Source of the DNA: Zonotrichia leucophrys gambelii
Lineage: Eukaryota; Chordata; Aves; Passeriformes; Passerellidae
Direction: 5' to 3'
Length of the DNA: 64,000 nt
Assembly (NCBI RefSeq): GCF_028769735.1
Contig: NC_088171.1
Span: 64,036,216-64,100,215, forward strand
Shown one piece after another: positions 37,101 through 52,100 of the stretch (within the stretch, counting starts at the first letter, position 1; every line of letters starts with the position of its first letter). The notes beneath the pieces were generated by a model, which had not been told where the DNA came from, did no database searches, and saw only the letters and a list, made by a program, of their open reading frames with translations. The translations under genes were made by a program, and so were the position numbers.

Positions 37101-40100
37101 ATATGGAAGTTTTTCTGTATGTACTTTTCAAGTGTCTATGTTGTTGAGGCCTCAGATAAGGCACTGTACCTACATCAAAAACCCTTACTGTTCCTTTTGT
37201 TCCCAAAGCAATTAAAAAGAGGGATAAAGTTTACAGAAGAAAACAACAATAACTAAGACGTTTTCTCATATACATTTTCTCTAATCTACAGAACGCAACT
37301 GCCATAAATTTTATACTCTTCTGAATGAGAAAGTAAATCAAACATTCTTGTAGAAGAAGCATTAAACCCCAGAAGCATTAAAGCACCATCATGGCATGGC
37401 AATGCATCTAACAAAAACTATGACAGTCTGTCCAGCTCTTCACCTACTGCACCAATTATGAAAGCATGGGGTTACACTATGAAAAAAACCTCTAAAATTC
37501 AAAAATTATGAATACACATAAATTTAAAGAACGTATTTTTTCTTAAAACAAAGCATTTGCTTAAATAACATCAAAAAGGAAAAAACAGTAGTCTCACTAA
37601 GGTTTGTATTTTAGATTTTTACATTTATTTTCCTTCTATGTCAGTTCTCAAAGCTGACAAATACTGAAAAACAGAGCAGGTTCTTAAAAAAGACATCCTA
37701 AAAAATTATCATTCAGACAATTATATTTTCAGTCAAATAACATACAGTAAACTCTATTCACTCAATTCCAGTCACAAAGACCCTGCTATTCCCGATGTAT
37801 TCCTACAAAATGCTGCATTTGGGCAGCTCCTTTTATTTGATGCATCAGAAGTTGCTATTTTTCAAAATGTGGTGATCTCTCTGAAATGGATACAAACGAG
37901 CTTCATGGCCAAGTACAGCTTCAGGTCAGAAACATTTCATCTCACACCACAAGGCTGCCATTCAGGGCACATTAAGAAATGACACAGAAATGAGCTCCTG
38001 ACAGCGATTCCTAAAGGACACTGTGCCCTTGGGAAAGCAAAAATTGCCACATGAGACTAAGGAGACACAAAGTTTTCTGCAATCAGAATATCCTCAGTAG
38101 GAGAATGAAGGAAAGGGAAGAAGAATTGTGCTTGATTGAAAAAAAGACAGGAAACAAAATTACATGGTTTAACACTAAGATTGATCCAAACGACTGCAGG
38201 GAGACTAACGAGAGAAAAGAAGGGTGGAATTTAGACTTCATACAACAGTACTGGTACCCTGATCAATGGATTTAAACACAAAAAAGAGAATATTAAAATT
38301 CCAGAACTAAGCTCACAAAAAGCCCCCAAAACCAGTCCCCCAAACACCAGGCTTTTAAATAGCCTGGAAAAGATGCGGATTGATGAATCTACTTTGAAAT
38401 TAGTACTCAACACAATGACAAAAGGGAAAAAATTGATCTGTTTGAAACTAAAATGAAGTTGCTTTATTTAATAGGGAGATCTATTTCTTAAAATAAGTTC
38501 CCATAGTTACCATAAGCTGTGTTTCATAGGTTTGATGTTGACCTAAGGCACCTTCTTCTAAGTCTTTCATATAGGATTTTTTTCAAAAGGTTTGAAATAC
38601 ATGAGCTTCTAGCTTAAGCTCTACAGTGACTTTATAATGAAATTACATTTTGTTACATGCTTAAAATAATCAGTTTCTAGAGCTCAGATTCATCTCAGTT
38701 TTCATCCCTATATTGTCAAAACGCATGAAAGGATTTTTTTTTTTTCAAACACAAAACCACTTACTCCCTGAAAATAATTTCTGTGCTAAAGAGAGAGCAT
38801 AGACTCCTGAGCCCTTCCCCACTCCTTGATTCCTTCAGCTGGTATCACAGTAAAAACCCCAAGCACTGAGGAGAGAAAGACAGGCTACAAGTCCCAAAGA
38901 TGCACCACAAATCACACTCACATCAAGTTAACCGGCTGCTCGCTCTTCAAGCACCTACACTGGCAAGGGTCCTTCCTGGAATGAGCTAGCAGTTAATTTC
39001 TCACCTAAATAAATACAGGGTAATGATCAACCAGAAATTACCTGCATTTTTCCTGTTTTGTCTAGGTCTGACCAAATGTAATCAGCTTACAATTACACTA
39101 AGTAGCTTGCTTAGCAATCTATTTATAAAACTGATTAGATTCTGCTAAGCAGAGCAGGCAATGTTTTAACACTTTATTTTGATGTTGAAAGCAGTGGATA
39201 GGAGAAAGGGAGCAAGGATGGCAGAGAACAAAAAATCATTCAGAAAACTGTAGAAAGATAATTATATGGGACCAATTCTGTTGCTTTATATGCATTTTAA
39301 AATTGTGTTACTTGGTTAAATAGCACATATTTAGAATTTTGGATTCATTACTCTTAGATATGTAGATAACTCAAGTGGGTCTGAACAAGTGAATATTCAG
39401 CCATACTGACTGCTGTTGATTCTTCTTGGAGAGAGAATATGGAATTGCCCTGACCTGGGAAAGAGGCAATCCAGGCTGCAGGAAAATTACAGACCATTTG
39501 TGAGGTTAAGACAACTGAACAGGATGTGAAAAACTAATCGAACATGACATGAGAAATCGCCAGATGTGACAGATAAAGTAATAAGATACTGACAAAAGCC
39601 ACAGATAGGACCATGAGGGATGACTGGATTTCACAAGTGTTTAAAGGTGAGTTTGATAAGAAACAGCCAAATTTCACAGAAAACTGAAGGGGGATCTTTA
39701 AGGTATTGGAGACCTTTTGGGAGGTAGAACCTGCAACATCAGTATTCCTTCAATAACTGGACCTCTAACACCAGAGAAGCCTAAGATTCCCTACATAATA
39801 ACTGAGAACCACTAGTGAAAAAATAATCAGGGGTGAATAGATCCTTTGGGAAGAGACTTGGATTTAAAAAAAACATTCAAATAAAAAGAGCTACAAGAAT
39901 GGCAAGGAGGGTGAACACACACAAGCTGAGGAAAATGTGGTCCCCGCTGTCTGGCACAGTCCCACTTCAATCACCACATCCTCATCAGAACTGTGAGAAC
40001 CACTTGTTCTGACCTTACCACATGTATCAAACTTGCTTCCACAATCAAGGAGGCAAGGAGAGTGCCAGGCTGCTTTCCCTGGCTAACAGCAAGACTCCTG

Positions 40101-43100
40101 CCTGGACACATCAAGTAACCTGGTTATGCCCATGTCAGTTCAACATCCACATCCACCCACCCCTCCCTAATAGGCTGTCAGACACTGTCTTTGACAAACT
40201 GCTTCAATTCAACTCCTCATTTCCTAATTTATATAATAAATGTAATACTGCTCCTCTTATCTCCTTTTATTAGGTTATTTTTGGCACTGGCAGTAACAAA
40301 AATCAAGGAAGTCAACACTTATTTAAGGGCTTCATATCTTTCTCTTGCTACTTGATCTTTTAGGCTAACCTGAAGCTCACGAGTTCAAAGTTCTGAATTT
40401 TCATACATACTGCTGTAAGCTGAACTCTGATTCCAAGAATTAATGCCCTGCTTTTACAAGTAAGAGAATGGCAGGAGATTAATGCCTTTCATACAGAGTA
40501 AAAGGCACTTATAGGATTGGATACTGATAGTACTGAAAGGAAAATAGAGGAAAATTCAGTTCCTAACCTGACAGGTACTTGGGAAAAAAAAAAAAAAAAA
40601 AAAAAGGAATCCATAAACCAGGGCAAGGGATTAAAAGAAACAACAGTTTATCTGTGCTTATTAACAACAGTCCTTATTCCAATTCTTTGTGGAGAATAAT
40701 AAACATGACTTAATCTTAACAACAATGTTGTGATAATTTTCCAAACACATGTACTCTTTGTTCATCACTAAGACATTCAATGAATCTGCTACAAATTTGC
40801 AACGTCCTGTCAAAGACTACTGTTTCTTTAGAAGATGAAAATAAAAGGGATAATATTACTTTGGGGGGGGACAATTACAAAAGGCTTATATTGTATGCTA
40901 ATTTATATTTATAACAAGTGTTTTATTTACCTTTTTGTTTTCTTGTAGTTTTCCAGCTGTAATGTCTGCATACATTTGTACCTTTCCAATTCACACTGTT
41001 CACATAGTTCCTCAAGACACAACAGATGATTCTCCATTTCCTCAAAGTTTGCTTCTAGCTGGGCTGTAAGAAAGACTTGTATGAATATCTAACTGCATCA
41101 ATGGACACAGAACTCACCTGAACAGAAACAGGATTTCATAAAGGTAAATAATTAACATGGTAATAATTACACACATATAAAAGACAAACAAATCTCAGCC
41201 CAAATCCCATAGTGAAGAGTGGCAGCAGAGCCACGTTAAAGGGAGATCTATCCAAGGTTCCCTTGTAGTAAGGTGCTGAACAATTCTATTTGTCCCAGCA
41301 TCGTGGTGACACACGATCCCGGCCTGTTTTTGAGGAAGAGAAGCACTCAGAACTCATATTTTTCTTTCTGAAGCAGACTGCCAGTTTAGCATTTCCTGCA
41401 CAGTACCAATCCAAGGAATAAATCTGTGCTGGCCAAAGCCAGGTCAAATATTCATTTTTTCAAATGAAACAAATCATACAGGGAGAATTTTAACTTTCAC
41501 ATGATGCCATGGTAATATACAACAACAGATATTTATGTCTCTGAAGACAAACCCTTTACTGATAAGCTAAATATAGAGATGTACCTATTTTACATACACA
41601 TGTAAATTTTACAATTAAATCTACCCATTTTACATACACATCCCTTAATATTTTCTTTAAACATAATTGCTCACTCTCAACTTCAAATAGATCTTGTCTA
41701 TGACATGTCCTGAGAAAAATTATCTCATATTGCTATGAGTAGAAATTTGGATTAGACAATTCCCGAGGTCCCTCCTCATCTGAATTAACCCATGTGAAGC
41801 TTGTATCAAAGAATCACTTTCCCTGAAGGTGATTAATGCTAAATTTCATGTCTCTCCTCAGGATCTCAAAGTGGAAAATATATTTTCCCAAACCCTAACC
41901 AGCTGGTCACTCTGGGATGAAACTGTGTGAACTACAGGAATATTATTCATCTTTTTGCCAGGCCTTCTCCTATACCACAGGGAAGGTAAATTCAGGAGCA
42001 AGAATAATTCACATTTTTACAAACAAATAGCTGCCAGAGTTAATGTATTTCAGATGCTCAAAAAAAGGAAACAGGAAGCTGAAGGCATCAGCCAAATCCT
42101 CCATTCTGGCTTGGCCATTCTACTTGAGGCCTATATTGGACAATAAATAATTTCAACTTCCTTAGCCATTGCTTCATTATAAATAGCCATCCTCGTGGTT
42201 CCTCTAAAAAAGCAGAGGTTAAGACTTTATAAGCAAATTTCCTAGGATGCATATTCATATGTTCAGCTTCACTTCACACCATTTTTTTAGCCCCTAACAA
42301 AGAAGATCCACAACAGGAAAGGGAAACATGAATAATATAATCAGTAAAAATTTCCCTAAATTATTTTTCTGTATACAGATCACTGAGGGGAAGTGGGAGG
42401 GATTGGCAAAAAACAACAAAAAATAAAGAAAGGCAATTGACAATTAATGCAAAAACAAGTTTGAGGGGAAAAAAAATGTTTTCAGCTATACATATTGTGA
42501 TGTGGAACATTCATCGCTTACTACATACTCAATTTTCTCTCACAAAATCCAGATGTATTCAAAGCGTAATATCATGATTACAATTATGATTGGTAGGCCC
42601 TTTTTCTTTAGGAAATAGACTTCTCTGAGTGCATTAAAATCCAAATACCTGTATTGTGCTAACTTGCTTTTCAGAATAATTGCTCCCTTATTAATCCGCA
42701 AAATTCTCAAACACAGCAGGACTGAAAATAATTTACTAAGGTACCTATCAACCACTGTTTTTTCCACTTAAAAATGCCTACCACCTGCTTTGCTGTATTT
42801 GCTGTTGAAATAATATTAAAAGACAACAACAAAGAATAGGAAAATAAAGAGGATGAAAGAAAGTGAATTCTAGAGCAACTGATTTCCAGCGCTTGCATTT
42901 GAGCAGCCTCTAGTGGGAACTGCAGAAAACACTGCGCTCCTGAAGAAGAGAAATGGACACCAGAGATCTCTCCAGGAGGCAACAATCCTGCTTTACTGCA
43001 ACAGAGGTTTCAGAAGTTTTTTTCCTATCTGAAGGGAAAGAAAAATTGCTTTTCAGAAAAAAATTGAAGACAAGCTCCGTTGCAGCAGCTACAGCTGAGA

Positions 43101-46100
43101 ATTAACATCTCTCTTACCCAAAAGAGAATACATGCACTGTGCATACAAAAGGCAGTGCCAAACAAAACTATAGATTTAATTAATTTGAAACTTAGGCTGT
43201 GAAAAATGCATCTCCTCTAAATCTTTTTCAGATTTTAAAAAACATATTTACCTTTAGATTAAGACTTTTCATATACAGCAATATGCCACACTTGGTAGCA
43301 ATAGTATTTTTTTATTAGACAGCTAAAAAAACCAAAAACCTACTTCTTTGTGTCACATCACTCCAATTACAACAGTTTGGGCTGTATTTCTTACATTACC
43401 ACAAGCATAACAACAGTATTTGAAACTTTAATTCTTAATTTTAATTCTTTTGAAGTATGTTTAAAGTTTGGTCAAGTGACATTACACTGTATTATCTTCT
43501 ATCAGCATACACTGTTTTCCATGGTTTACAAGCTATCAGATATTAAAGTATTTATCTAGAACTCAATAACCACGATTTTTTTTTTAATCCAGGAAACACC
43601 TTCTTTCTAAACTGTACCTAATTTAAATGTACCACATAACTTTTCTAACTGAAACCTATGTTATCTGTAGTTCTGTATGAGTACAAAATTTGTTAGAATA
43701 GCTACATCACAGCTGTATGTCAGAAAATAGGTTTCCACTAACTTTAGATGTAGCTTTCCTGCACTGTCCCAGCCATTCAAACAACAGAAACCATGCAGGA
43801 GTATTAAAGACATTTCTACAAAGATCATTTATTTTCTATCTAAAAGGGAAAAAGCAAAAAGAATGGAAGCAATTATATCAAAGATGGTCTCTATACCGCT
43901 AGGCCACACAGAGATTACAAGGGCAAGGATTACTAAAACTTAAATTAGCAGTGAAAGACATATAAGACCAGGAAGAGCTCAATTCAGCTGCAAAATAAAT
44001 TTAAAAAAAAAAAAAAGGAAAAACTTTATATACTTACAGTTGTACTAGTGCACAATTTTTATCTGTTTTCACAGAAAGGATCTTAAACCCAGCTAGTATT
44101 ATACCACTTACATGAAGTTAGAGCAGCTTCTTTGCTGAAACTACATAGCAGGTACACTAGGATCCTTTTCCTTGTATACTCAATCCTCAGGCACTTCCAA
44201 GTTTACAGCACCAAACTGTATGCCTTTTACACATATATATCCCTACCTAATACAACAACCCCCTCTGCTGAAGTGTTGTGCCCTGGAGCCTATGGAGAAA
44301 AATTCCCTGTTGAACACAGATGTCTTTACACAGTATTATTCAAATTTTCTGGTTTTGCATAAATCTTCCCAATATCTTCTCAGATTTTTTCAGTAAAAGA
44401 TAAATGCAAATTCTGAAAAAAATTAGACGAATTTTGCAAAGCTAGAGAATGGCAACTTTCATACTTGACACACAATCTGAAATAAAAAAAGACTGACCTT
44501 TTGCTCAAGATATAAACAAGGATGCTTCTCCTAAGCAGTGCAAAACGTTCTGTTTCCCCAACAAATTTTCACACCCATCTAGCCCTCACTTAAAAAAAAA
44601 TCCTAAAAACTAAGAGGCAAAGGCTTTTGTCTCTGTGACTGCATGCCCAGCCTTATTTTCTTTGCAGTCCCACAAGGAAAACATTTTCAATGTTGGATCT
44701 GTCACCTATATACAAGAGCAGTCTTTCTGAAACCAGTATCAAGCTGATCTTTAAAAGGAAAAAAAAAAAGAAAAAGGAAGGGAGAAAAACTGGATTTGCA
44801 TTAATGTTTGTGTGTATGGATTTGCTGAAACCAAAACCGATGTTTGAGCAAAATGCCACTGCTCAAACATAAAAACACATTTCATACTAAGTATGCTGAT
44901 ATCAGCGAGCAGGTATTTGCTACAATATCTCAACCAAAAACTGGCTTAAGTGATGATTCCAATTCTGCACTCTGAAAGGGCAATAACTCTCCTTTCCACC
45001 TTTACATGAGAGTAACTTTTTGCTTCAAAATTCTCAGTAGCAGCTACAACACATTGCATAATACAATAAATTTATCAAATGAAGCCACAGATTTTCTACT
45101 TCAAGTGAGGGATGACTGATAATGTGAATACCTAAGCTAAAGAACTTTATAAAATTGCTAATGAAAATGTGTCCTGTTATACATAGCAAAAGCTGAAGAA
45201 TCTGTACATGAGTCATACCAATTTTAAGTAGGTCACTAAAAAGGTTCATTTCCATTATCTGAAATTTCTTTCACTGAAAGCAACGAGGGTCCCCTACTTA
45301 CTTTCAAAATGGAAGCATTAATACATTTATTAGAAGCATATCATGTCAGAAGAACCAACTATTTTGTTGAAATGATGAAGGTTAGCCAAATTACATCTTG
45401 AGCGCACAACTCAGCACTTCGTGATTTTAATTTTTTTTACAGAATATTTTACTCATTCAAAATTTACAGTCAGAGAAATAGTCATCTCTTGAAAAGCTGA
45501 ATACAGTTTATATTTATATGAAGCAATTATTTAAGAGTTATAAAAACTAAAAACAATGAGCAGAATACTGCAGTAAAGTTCTGTTAAATCACCTTCAGAA
45601 GGTTAGATGTTGAATTTGGTACAAATTACATCTATCTCTTCAAACAGACTCCATAAAAAATATTAGAAGAAAAAATAAAACCCAAAACACAGTTGTTAGG
45701 ACAAACTAATAAGAAATTTTAGATAAATTACTTAAAATCTGACACAAAAGGTAAAGCTTGGTTTGGTTTGGTTCAAGGTTTGGTACAAATCCCAGAACCT
45801 TAGCAGTACATGTCAAAATTCATTACCTTCCCTGAGCTGGCTGCTGAATGCTTCCTTAAATCCTACTTTTGCAGTATCAAAAAATATCTAGAGACTTACC
45901 TATCCAATAAATTCTACAATCAGAGTGAGATTAATTCTAGTTCATAAAACTGTATTAGGAATCAGAAAGCAGCCCAAATTCATCAGGATTTTACTGCATT
46001 TGCAGCATTATGAACTATAAAGGCAATTTCATTAGCTTTCTATTACTTTGTTTATCTTTGGGCTACCAGTGGACTGTACAGTAATATTAAACCCAGTATT

Positions 46101-49100
46101 TTAATAAATCATTATTTGAACTTTTATTTCCTTAGAAATATTTTTTTTTCAAACAGGCAGTATTAAATGGTTAGCACAGATGATAAAGCCTCATTAAACA
46201 AGATCATATAAGAAAATTGTAATAAAAAGTAGAATATATTCCCTGCTTCGGGAATAAATAGCAAAGCTATTACCAGCTCACCTAGGAACAAAAGCTGATT
46301 TGTGCATGACCACTGACCATGGCAGAATGAGAAATTAGCCCTTGAAGACAGAAAAGAACCCTCCTTTTCTTCACATTGCGTCAGCACAAAAATCCAGCCC
46401 ACCCCACAAAAAACCAGAGGAATTTCTGGTTTTGCAATCACATGAGGAATTTCTGCATTACTTCCCAGCAGCTGTAAGAAAGGGAAGCGCAGGCACAGTC
46501 CCTGGGGAACTCAGCTACCTAAAATCTATGTGCAGACAGAAGTTTTGTGAAGCTTTAATTTGATGTACCCCCTATGGATTCTCATGGAAGCATCAAGAAA
46601 CGTACTGTGGACAGACAGGGCTGCTGCTTGCCAAATGCTGCCTGCCCATTTCAAGGCTCAGCAACAGTAGAGATTTTCAGAGACCAAGAGTCCTCAACAT
46701 TTTTTCCTAATTTAATTTTCAACAGCTTTGTCTGAGAGGTTCCAGAAATAGTCCACCAAAGCATTTATGTTTTCATCTTTTTAATAAAATGAACAGATTA
46801 ACCTTTGGTAAAGTTTTAAAAATTGCAACCCACCTAACAAACATGAGGTGTTTGCTAATAGGCAGCATTAATATTCACCTATAGAAAAGCTTAATATCAC
46901 TTCAGAATATCTTAACCCTGTAAATCAATCCAAATTATGGAAGTTACCTTTGGAACCAACAACTATTCAAAACCAAAGGTTTTTGCCTTGAAAGTGTCCC
47001 TAGCCAAGTAAATTCCTCCCCCCCATCCCACCCCAAATGATAAGTTTAAACATTATTATATAAAATTACAAAGAATTCAAAAGAAGCAGCTATATAAATT
47101 AGCATTTATACTATCAAAAAATCTTAACAATTTAATAAGATTTCAAGAATAGCATTTTTCACCCGTTCAAACATTTGTCAATTTTTTTTTCAAATAGCAA
47201 CACATACAAAATTTCAACCGCTGGGAGAGCAACCACTGCTACTTGTCAATTAAAAAAAAAACCAACAGTTTGTTTAAGAACCACAGAAAGCAAAATTAAA
47301 TTTTGTAATCACAACATTCACAGCAGCTGAACTTCAGTCTAATCCTTTGTACTGATCTGAATGTTTGTTATGTCTAGAAGAACTTACCTAGGCTTGCTGT
47401 GAGGCATTCCAGATCTGCTAAGAATCCTGGTATTTGCTGAAGCTGATCCTGCAGTTCCACCAGACTGCTCCTTTTCTTTTCCCAGTGTGCAGAAAGCATC
47501 ACAACTTCACTGTCAACCAGCTGCAACAAACAGGTGTTTAATTGCAAACTTCTGTACCTGTTCATGAGCATCTTGACTAATTTTTTATAATTAATACATT
47601 TGGAAGCATAAGGTCAGCACAACAACCCTACAGCACTGCCACTTGTGTACTCCACAAGTAAATAAACAACAGGCTCAAAAAAAATCCCCTGTAGTATGGA
47701 ATATTTATTTCAAAATGCACTGAACAAAAATATGACAAAAAGTTTTTTCTCAATATACTAATCAATGCAGGAAGTATTTAATGGATTTTATTAACTGTAA
47801 GCAAGATGTACCTGAAATTTTGGCAGCAGTGTTGCACTGGTGCACAATAACAACATCGTAGTGCTGCGATTTTGGGCATATTTATATCAATAGTTTAATG
47901 TTGCCAGTCATACCAATTTCATCTTAACAATAAAAATGAAAATTCTGCACATGCAAAGTACTCTAGAAAATAAAGTAAAAGGAATGACATTTAAAAAAAA
48001 AAAGTTGCCTTTATAACATTACAGCTCTTCTGCTTCTGTGACAAACTGCATCAGTGCCAAGTGTTTATGAACACATTTCTACATTACTTAAATTCTTGTT
48101 GTTTCATTCTTCTTAACTTTGATTATATAATAGGCTAAGAAAAGGATACACTGCTTCAAAGTCTCACTTATTTTCTATGAAAAATACCAGAATCAAGAGA
48201 TCTTAGGTAACAAATGTTTCTATTATATATAAGTCAGATAACTCAATTATTGTTTCCCTGCTCCTAATTCCATTATCCATTCTTCCTCTTGCACACAACT
48301 ACAGCCTGTGGCTGTATCTGCATTCTGAACTCCTCAATTTCTATAGTCTTTATAGGCAGAACTGAAAAAGTCTGAGCAATGGACAAAGGAGCTCTCAAAT
48401 GTACAATTCTACCCACTTTATATAAATTCTTTTAAAAGAACAACTATCTTTTGCAAATTCCTCCAGCTACCTATCCCTTAAGAAAACATCCTGTTTTACC
48501 AGACAAGTTTTGAAAACTTATTCCAAAGCCCAGTGAGAAATGGAACCCTTTAAAAGACCAAACAGTCTTACTTAAATAAGCCAGGTCTATTTCTGAGACT
48601 GGGATATGGTATTTATATCCGGTAAACAGTAAAGCAAACAAAAAAAAACCCAAAACAAGCCACCATGAGATGGGGACAAACACCACAAACATTTCAGCCC
48701 TGAGATAAATGAATGCAGGTGAAATTATAATCTTCTAAAAGGACAATTTTGTGCATGAAACTGGTAGTTAACATCTACCATTTAACATGGTAAGACTCTA
48801 AGCTGTAATTGAAGCCTGAAATTTTCACTTTACTCAACATTTATAAATAAGACAGCACAAGTAAGCAGAAATTGGATACTGGACAAGTGGACCTTTAGGT
48901 CTTCTACAGCACAGTCAATCTTCTGTGCTTACACAGTTTTTATTCTCCCCTTTTATAAAAAAAGTAAAAAACAACATTCAACAAGCAATGCATACACTGA
49001 GTTGTGTGTAAAGCAAACATCTGATTTTAAAGGAAAATGTAAGTCTCTCTGGAAGTTTTTCATTCTCATTTTCCATAACAGCCATAACATGTGTGATTAG

Positions 49101-52100
49101 TTTATATTAGTTTCATATATATGAAATCTCACACTGTTTTCAAAATTGCAATTTTTAAAGCAAACTATAGCAAGTATTATAAAATTGGGACAACATCATT
49201 TATGAGATTTTCTAGGAAAAACTAACATTATGAGCAGTAAAACATGCCAAACTGGCAAGGAGAACTCGATCTCCCATGCCTGAAGGTTTCCACCAGAATG
49301 CAGGGAAAAGCAGGGCCATACCATTAGGCAAGAGAAAGGAGAACATAAGAGACTTTCTTTCTTACTATAAATACACAGTGAGTGATTTATCCATTATAAA
49401 AAGATACAGAGAAGTCTCCAAGTGAAGAGATGAGCCAGGAAGGATGCACTCAGCCAAAGTGAAGGTTTCAGACAGCTCAGTCCTGCTCTGCATTGTGGCC
49501 ACCCAGATTACACGGTCTGCCTCTTAAAGATGGCTTGAAACTGAAAGTCTGGTGCTGAGTAATGCACTGGTAACGCTTACTGGAAATTTCCTTCCCCTTC
49601 ATTCCACAGATAAACCACACAACTTGTCACTTTGCTTCCAGGGCAGGAACAGTGAGTGAAATTAGGAGAAAGCACAAACACCTCCCAAACATTTTCTGTT
49701 GGTCAAGGCAATCTTGCTGTCTCCTGTGCACTAGGAGGGGGCAGCAGCGTCAACGCCACAGCCCTGCCCTGATACAAACCACGAAGGTGCCTCAACCCCA
49801 AATACATTCTGCACTTTCCCAGCCACCCCCCCATTAAATATCTAGAGCAGTAACATACAACATCATCTTTGCAACTGTTTACATTGCATCGAGTTTTCTG
49901 TTATTTCACATTTGCATTATGTTGCTGTTTACATTACTGTGAGAGTGAAGAAAGCTGTGTGGATGTTTACCTGGGGGCCAAGGTTAACCTTGTAGGTGGG
50001 TAGTAAAAGTTTTAGTTTAAAATTATTTACACATTTTAAAATATTTCATGCATGACATTGTTATTTTTTCTTACCTCTCCAGCTTTTGCACAATCTTTGG
50101 CTCCTTTATGAAGGGCAGCCCAAGCATCTTCGTATCTGAAGAAGAGACAAATTACTATTTTGTACTGCGCTCTCCTCACAAAGGAATTCATGGATGTCAT
50201 TGTACTTATATTTGCAGGTACGACCAGAAATTACAGCTTAAAAAGCTGTGTAATTCTTTCCAGTACTTACTGTTCTGCCAAGACGAACATACAGTGAGAA
50301 ATAATGTGTTTTAAAGAAAAAGTAATTCATGTTTTTTTAACCTGCTAACTGACATTTAAAAGCTAAATGGACCAAACAATACTTACAAGACAACTCACCA
50401 TCTTAAGCATCACTTGGAACTCAACTTAGTTAAGTAAATTTTTAAAAATAACAAGACTGTAATCATACATGTACCACATCCAATTAAAAAAAAAAAAAAA
50501 AGGAAATAGTATCAAATATGTCTAAGTTATGAAACCACAGACTAGGACTCAGCGCTGGCCTCCTTCACCTCTCTGCATTAGTCATCTTTTAAATGCAACT
50601 TTTCCTCCAGAACTTCAGTTTCATTAACATGACAACACTTCAGGATTGGGCAAGCTTTAAACACATTTATCATTTGGTAACCACTCCCACACTACTAACT
50701 GCAAAACAACCAAAAACCTAGTGGCAATACTTTGATTTTCCTCTCTAATTTCTTTCTTAAGAAATTAGATTTTTAAAATCTAATGTATGAAACAAACACT
50801 AATAAAGAAAAGGAAGGTCATACCTGCTTAGTAATTCCAGTCCAGCAGAAAACTCTGGCAAACACTGAACAGTTCTATAAAACAAATTGCAAATGTACAA
50901 AATTGTTAAAGAAAAGAAGGCTGCTATAAAAAATGTGTGCACACACATCTGACAGATATGCTGAGCACAGAAATGTTTCCTCCTGCTCCTACTTTCACAA
51001 ACACTTTGCCAATTTTGGTTTAAAATGCATTACATGGTGTATCTTACAAGAATATTCCAAAGCTAGGATTGCTTTTTTCCCTTGTTGTTTTATGATAACC
51101 TATTCTTACTTCTTTTCAACCATGTCCATTAAAAACAAGTTCTATTGAATAATTTCTAAGTACAGTTAACAAAGATATAGGATGAACATAATTTTAACCT
51201 AAAAAGGGGCACAGAAACATTCTGAAAAAGAAGACTACTACACAAGTTCATGTCCCTCAAGACAGATATTCCACTTAATATATCCGACACCAAAAATAAA
51301 TACTAAGCTAAGGAACCTTTGCCAGTTTAATGCTCTAATGATTTCCTATTTGATGCATACACTTCCATTAATAACAGCTTGAAGTATAAAGACATCTTAC
51401 TGTAAGTTACAGAAAATTAACAATACAGTACTTCTAAGGATGTGAAGATCTTAATGTCATCCAAAATCTGTCTCTTGGAAGATCACTCCAATAGACTGTT
51501 TTGCATTATCATTCAAACAATTTGAATGGGGAAAAAAACAAAAAAAATCCCCAAAACAAACTACCATAAGTTAAAGCTTCTTGTCCTTAAGCAAGGGAAA
51601 AGTGACAGAATCAGTGAGGTGGAAAGGGACCTCAGGAAGTTCCTACTGCACTCCCCTGTTGAAACCAGCTATGAGATCAAAGCAGCTTTCTCAGGAAGCT
51701 TTTCTCAGCTTTTTCTGTCTGATCTTCTCTTGTTCCATCGTATTCCTATCACCTTTTGAGTTCCCACCACACACCAGTTTCCTCAATAACCAGTTCATGT
51801 GTAATGGCATGCTGCTGCTAGGTCTCCCAGAAGTCACCTAGGCTGAAGAGCTGCCCATCTCAGCTTTTCCTCACACACAGAGCTCCTGCCCCAGCCATTC
51901 TGGTGGCCCTCCACTAAACGGCCCCAGAATGTTAACACCTTTCTCAAACTGGGGACCAGACTGGACAGGGTAGTTAGTGCTCTGAGGTGCACTGAATGCA
52001 GGGGACAATCACATTCCTCAATCCCACTGTCGGGGTGTTGTTTGCAGCCCCATTAGCTGTGGGACATCCCTGCTGCAAGGCATGTCCCCTGGCTCTCATT

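Larger units (their letters stand above)
28122..40930 (-). other. DTNBP1: DTNBP1 intron 6
   Basis: 12809 bp. It holds the solo LTR at 32310-33614 and a 22-base A-run at 40584-40605. Elsewhere it is AT-rich and shows no recognisable repeat or gene; the open frames here are under 110 codons and have no family resemblance. Confidence 0.88.

Noticed and set aside
39400..39760. Possible old transposon or LTR remnant
   Set aside because: Composition differs slightly from its neighbours but I could find no ends, duplications or recognisable family.
41748..41790. Short CR1-like tail
   Set aside because: About 40 bp with partial likeness only; too short to support.
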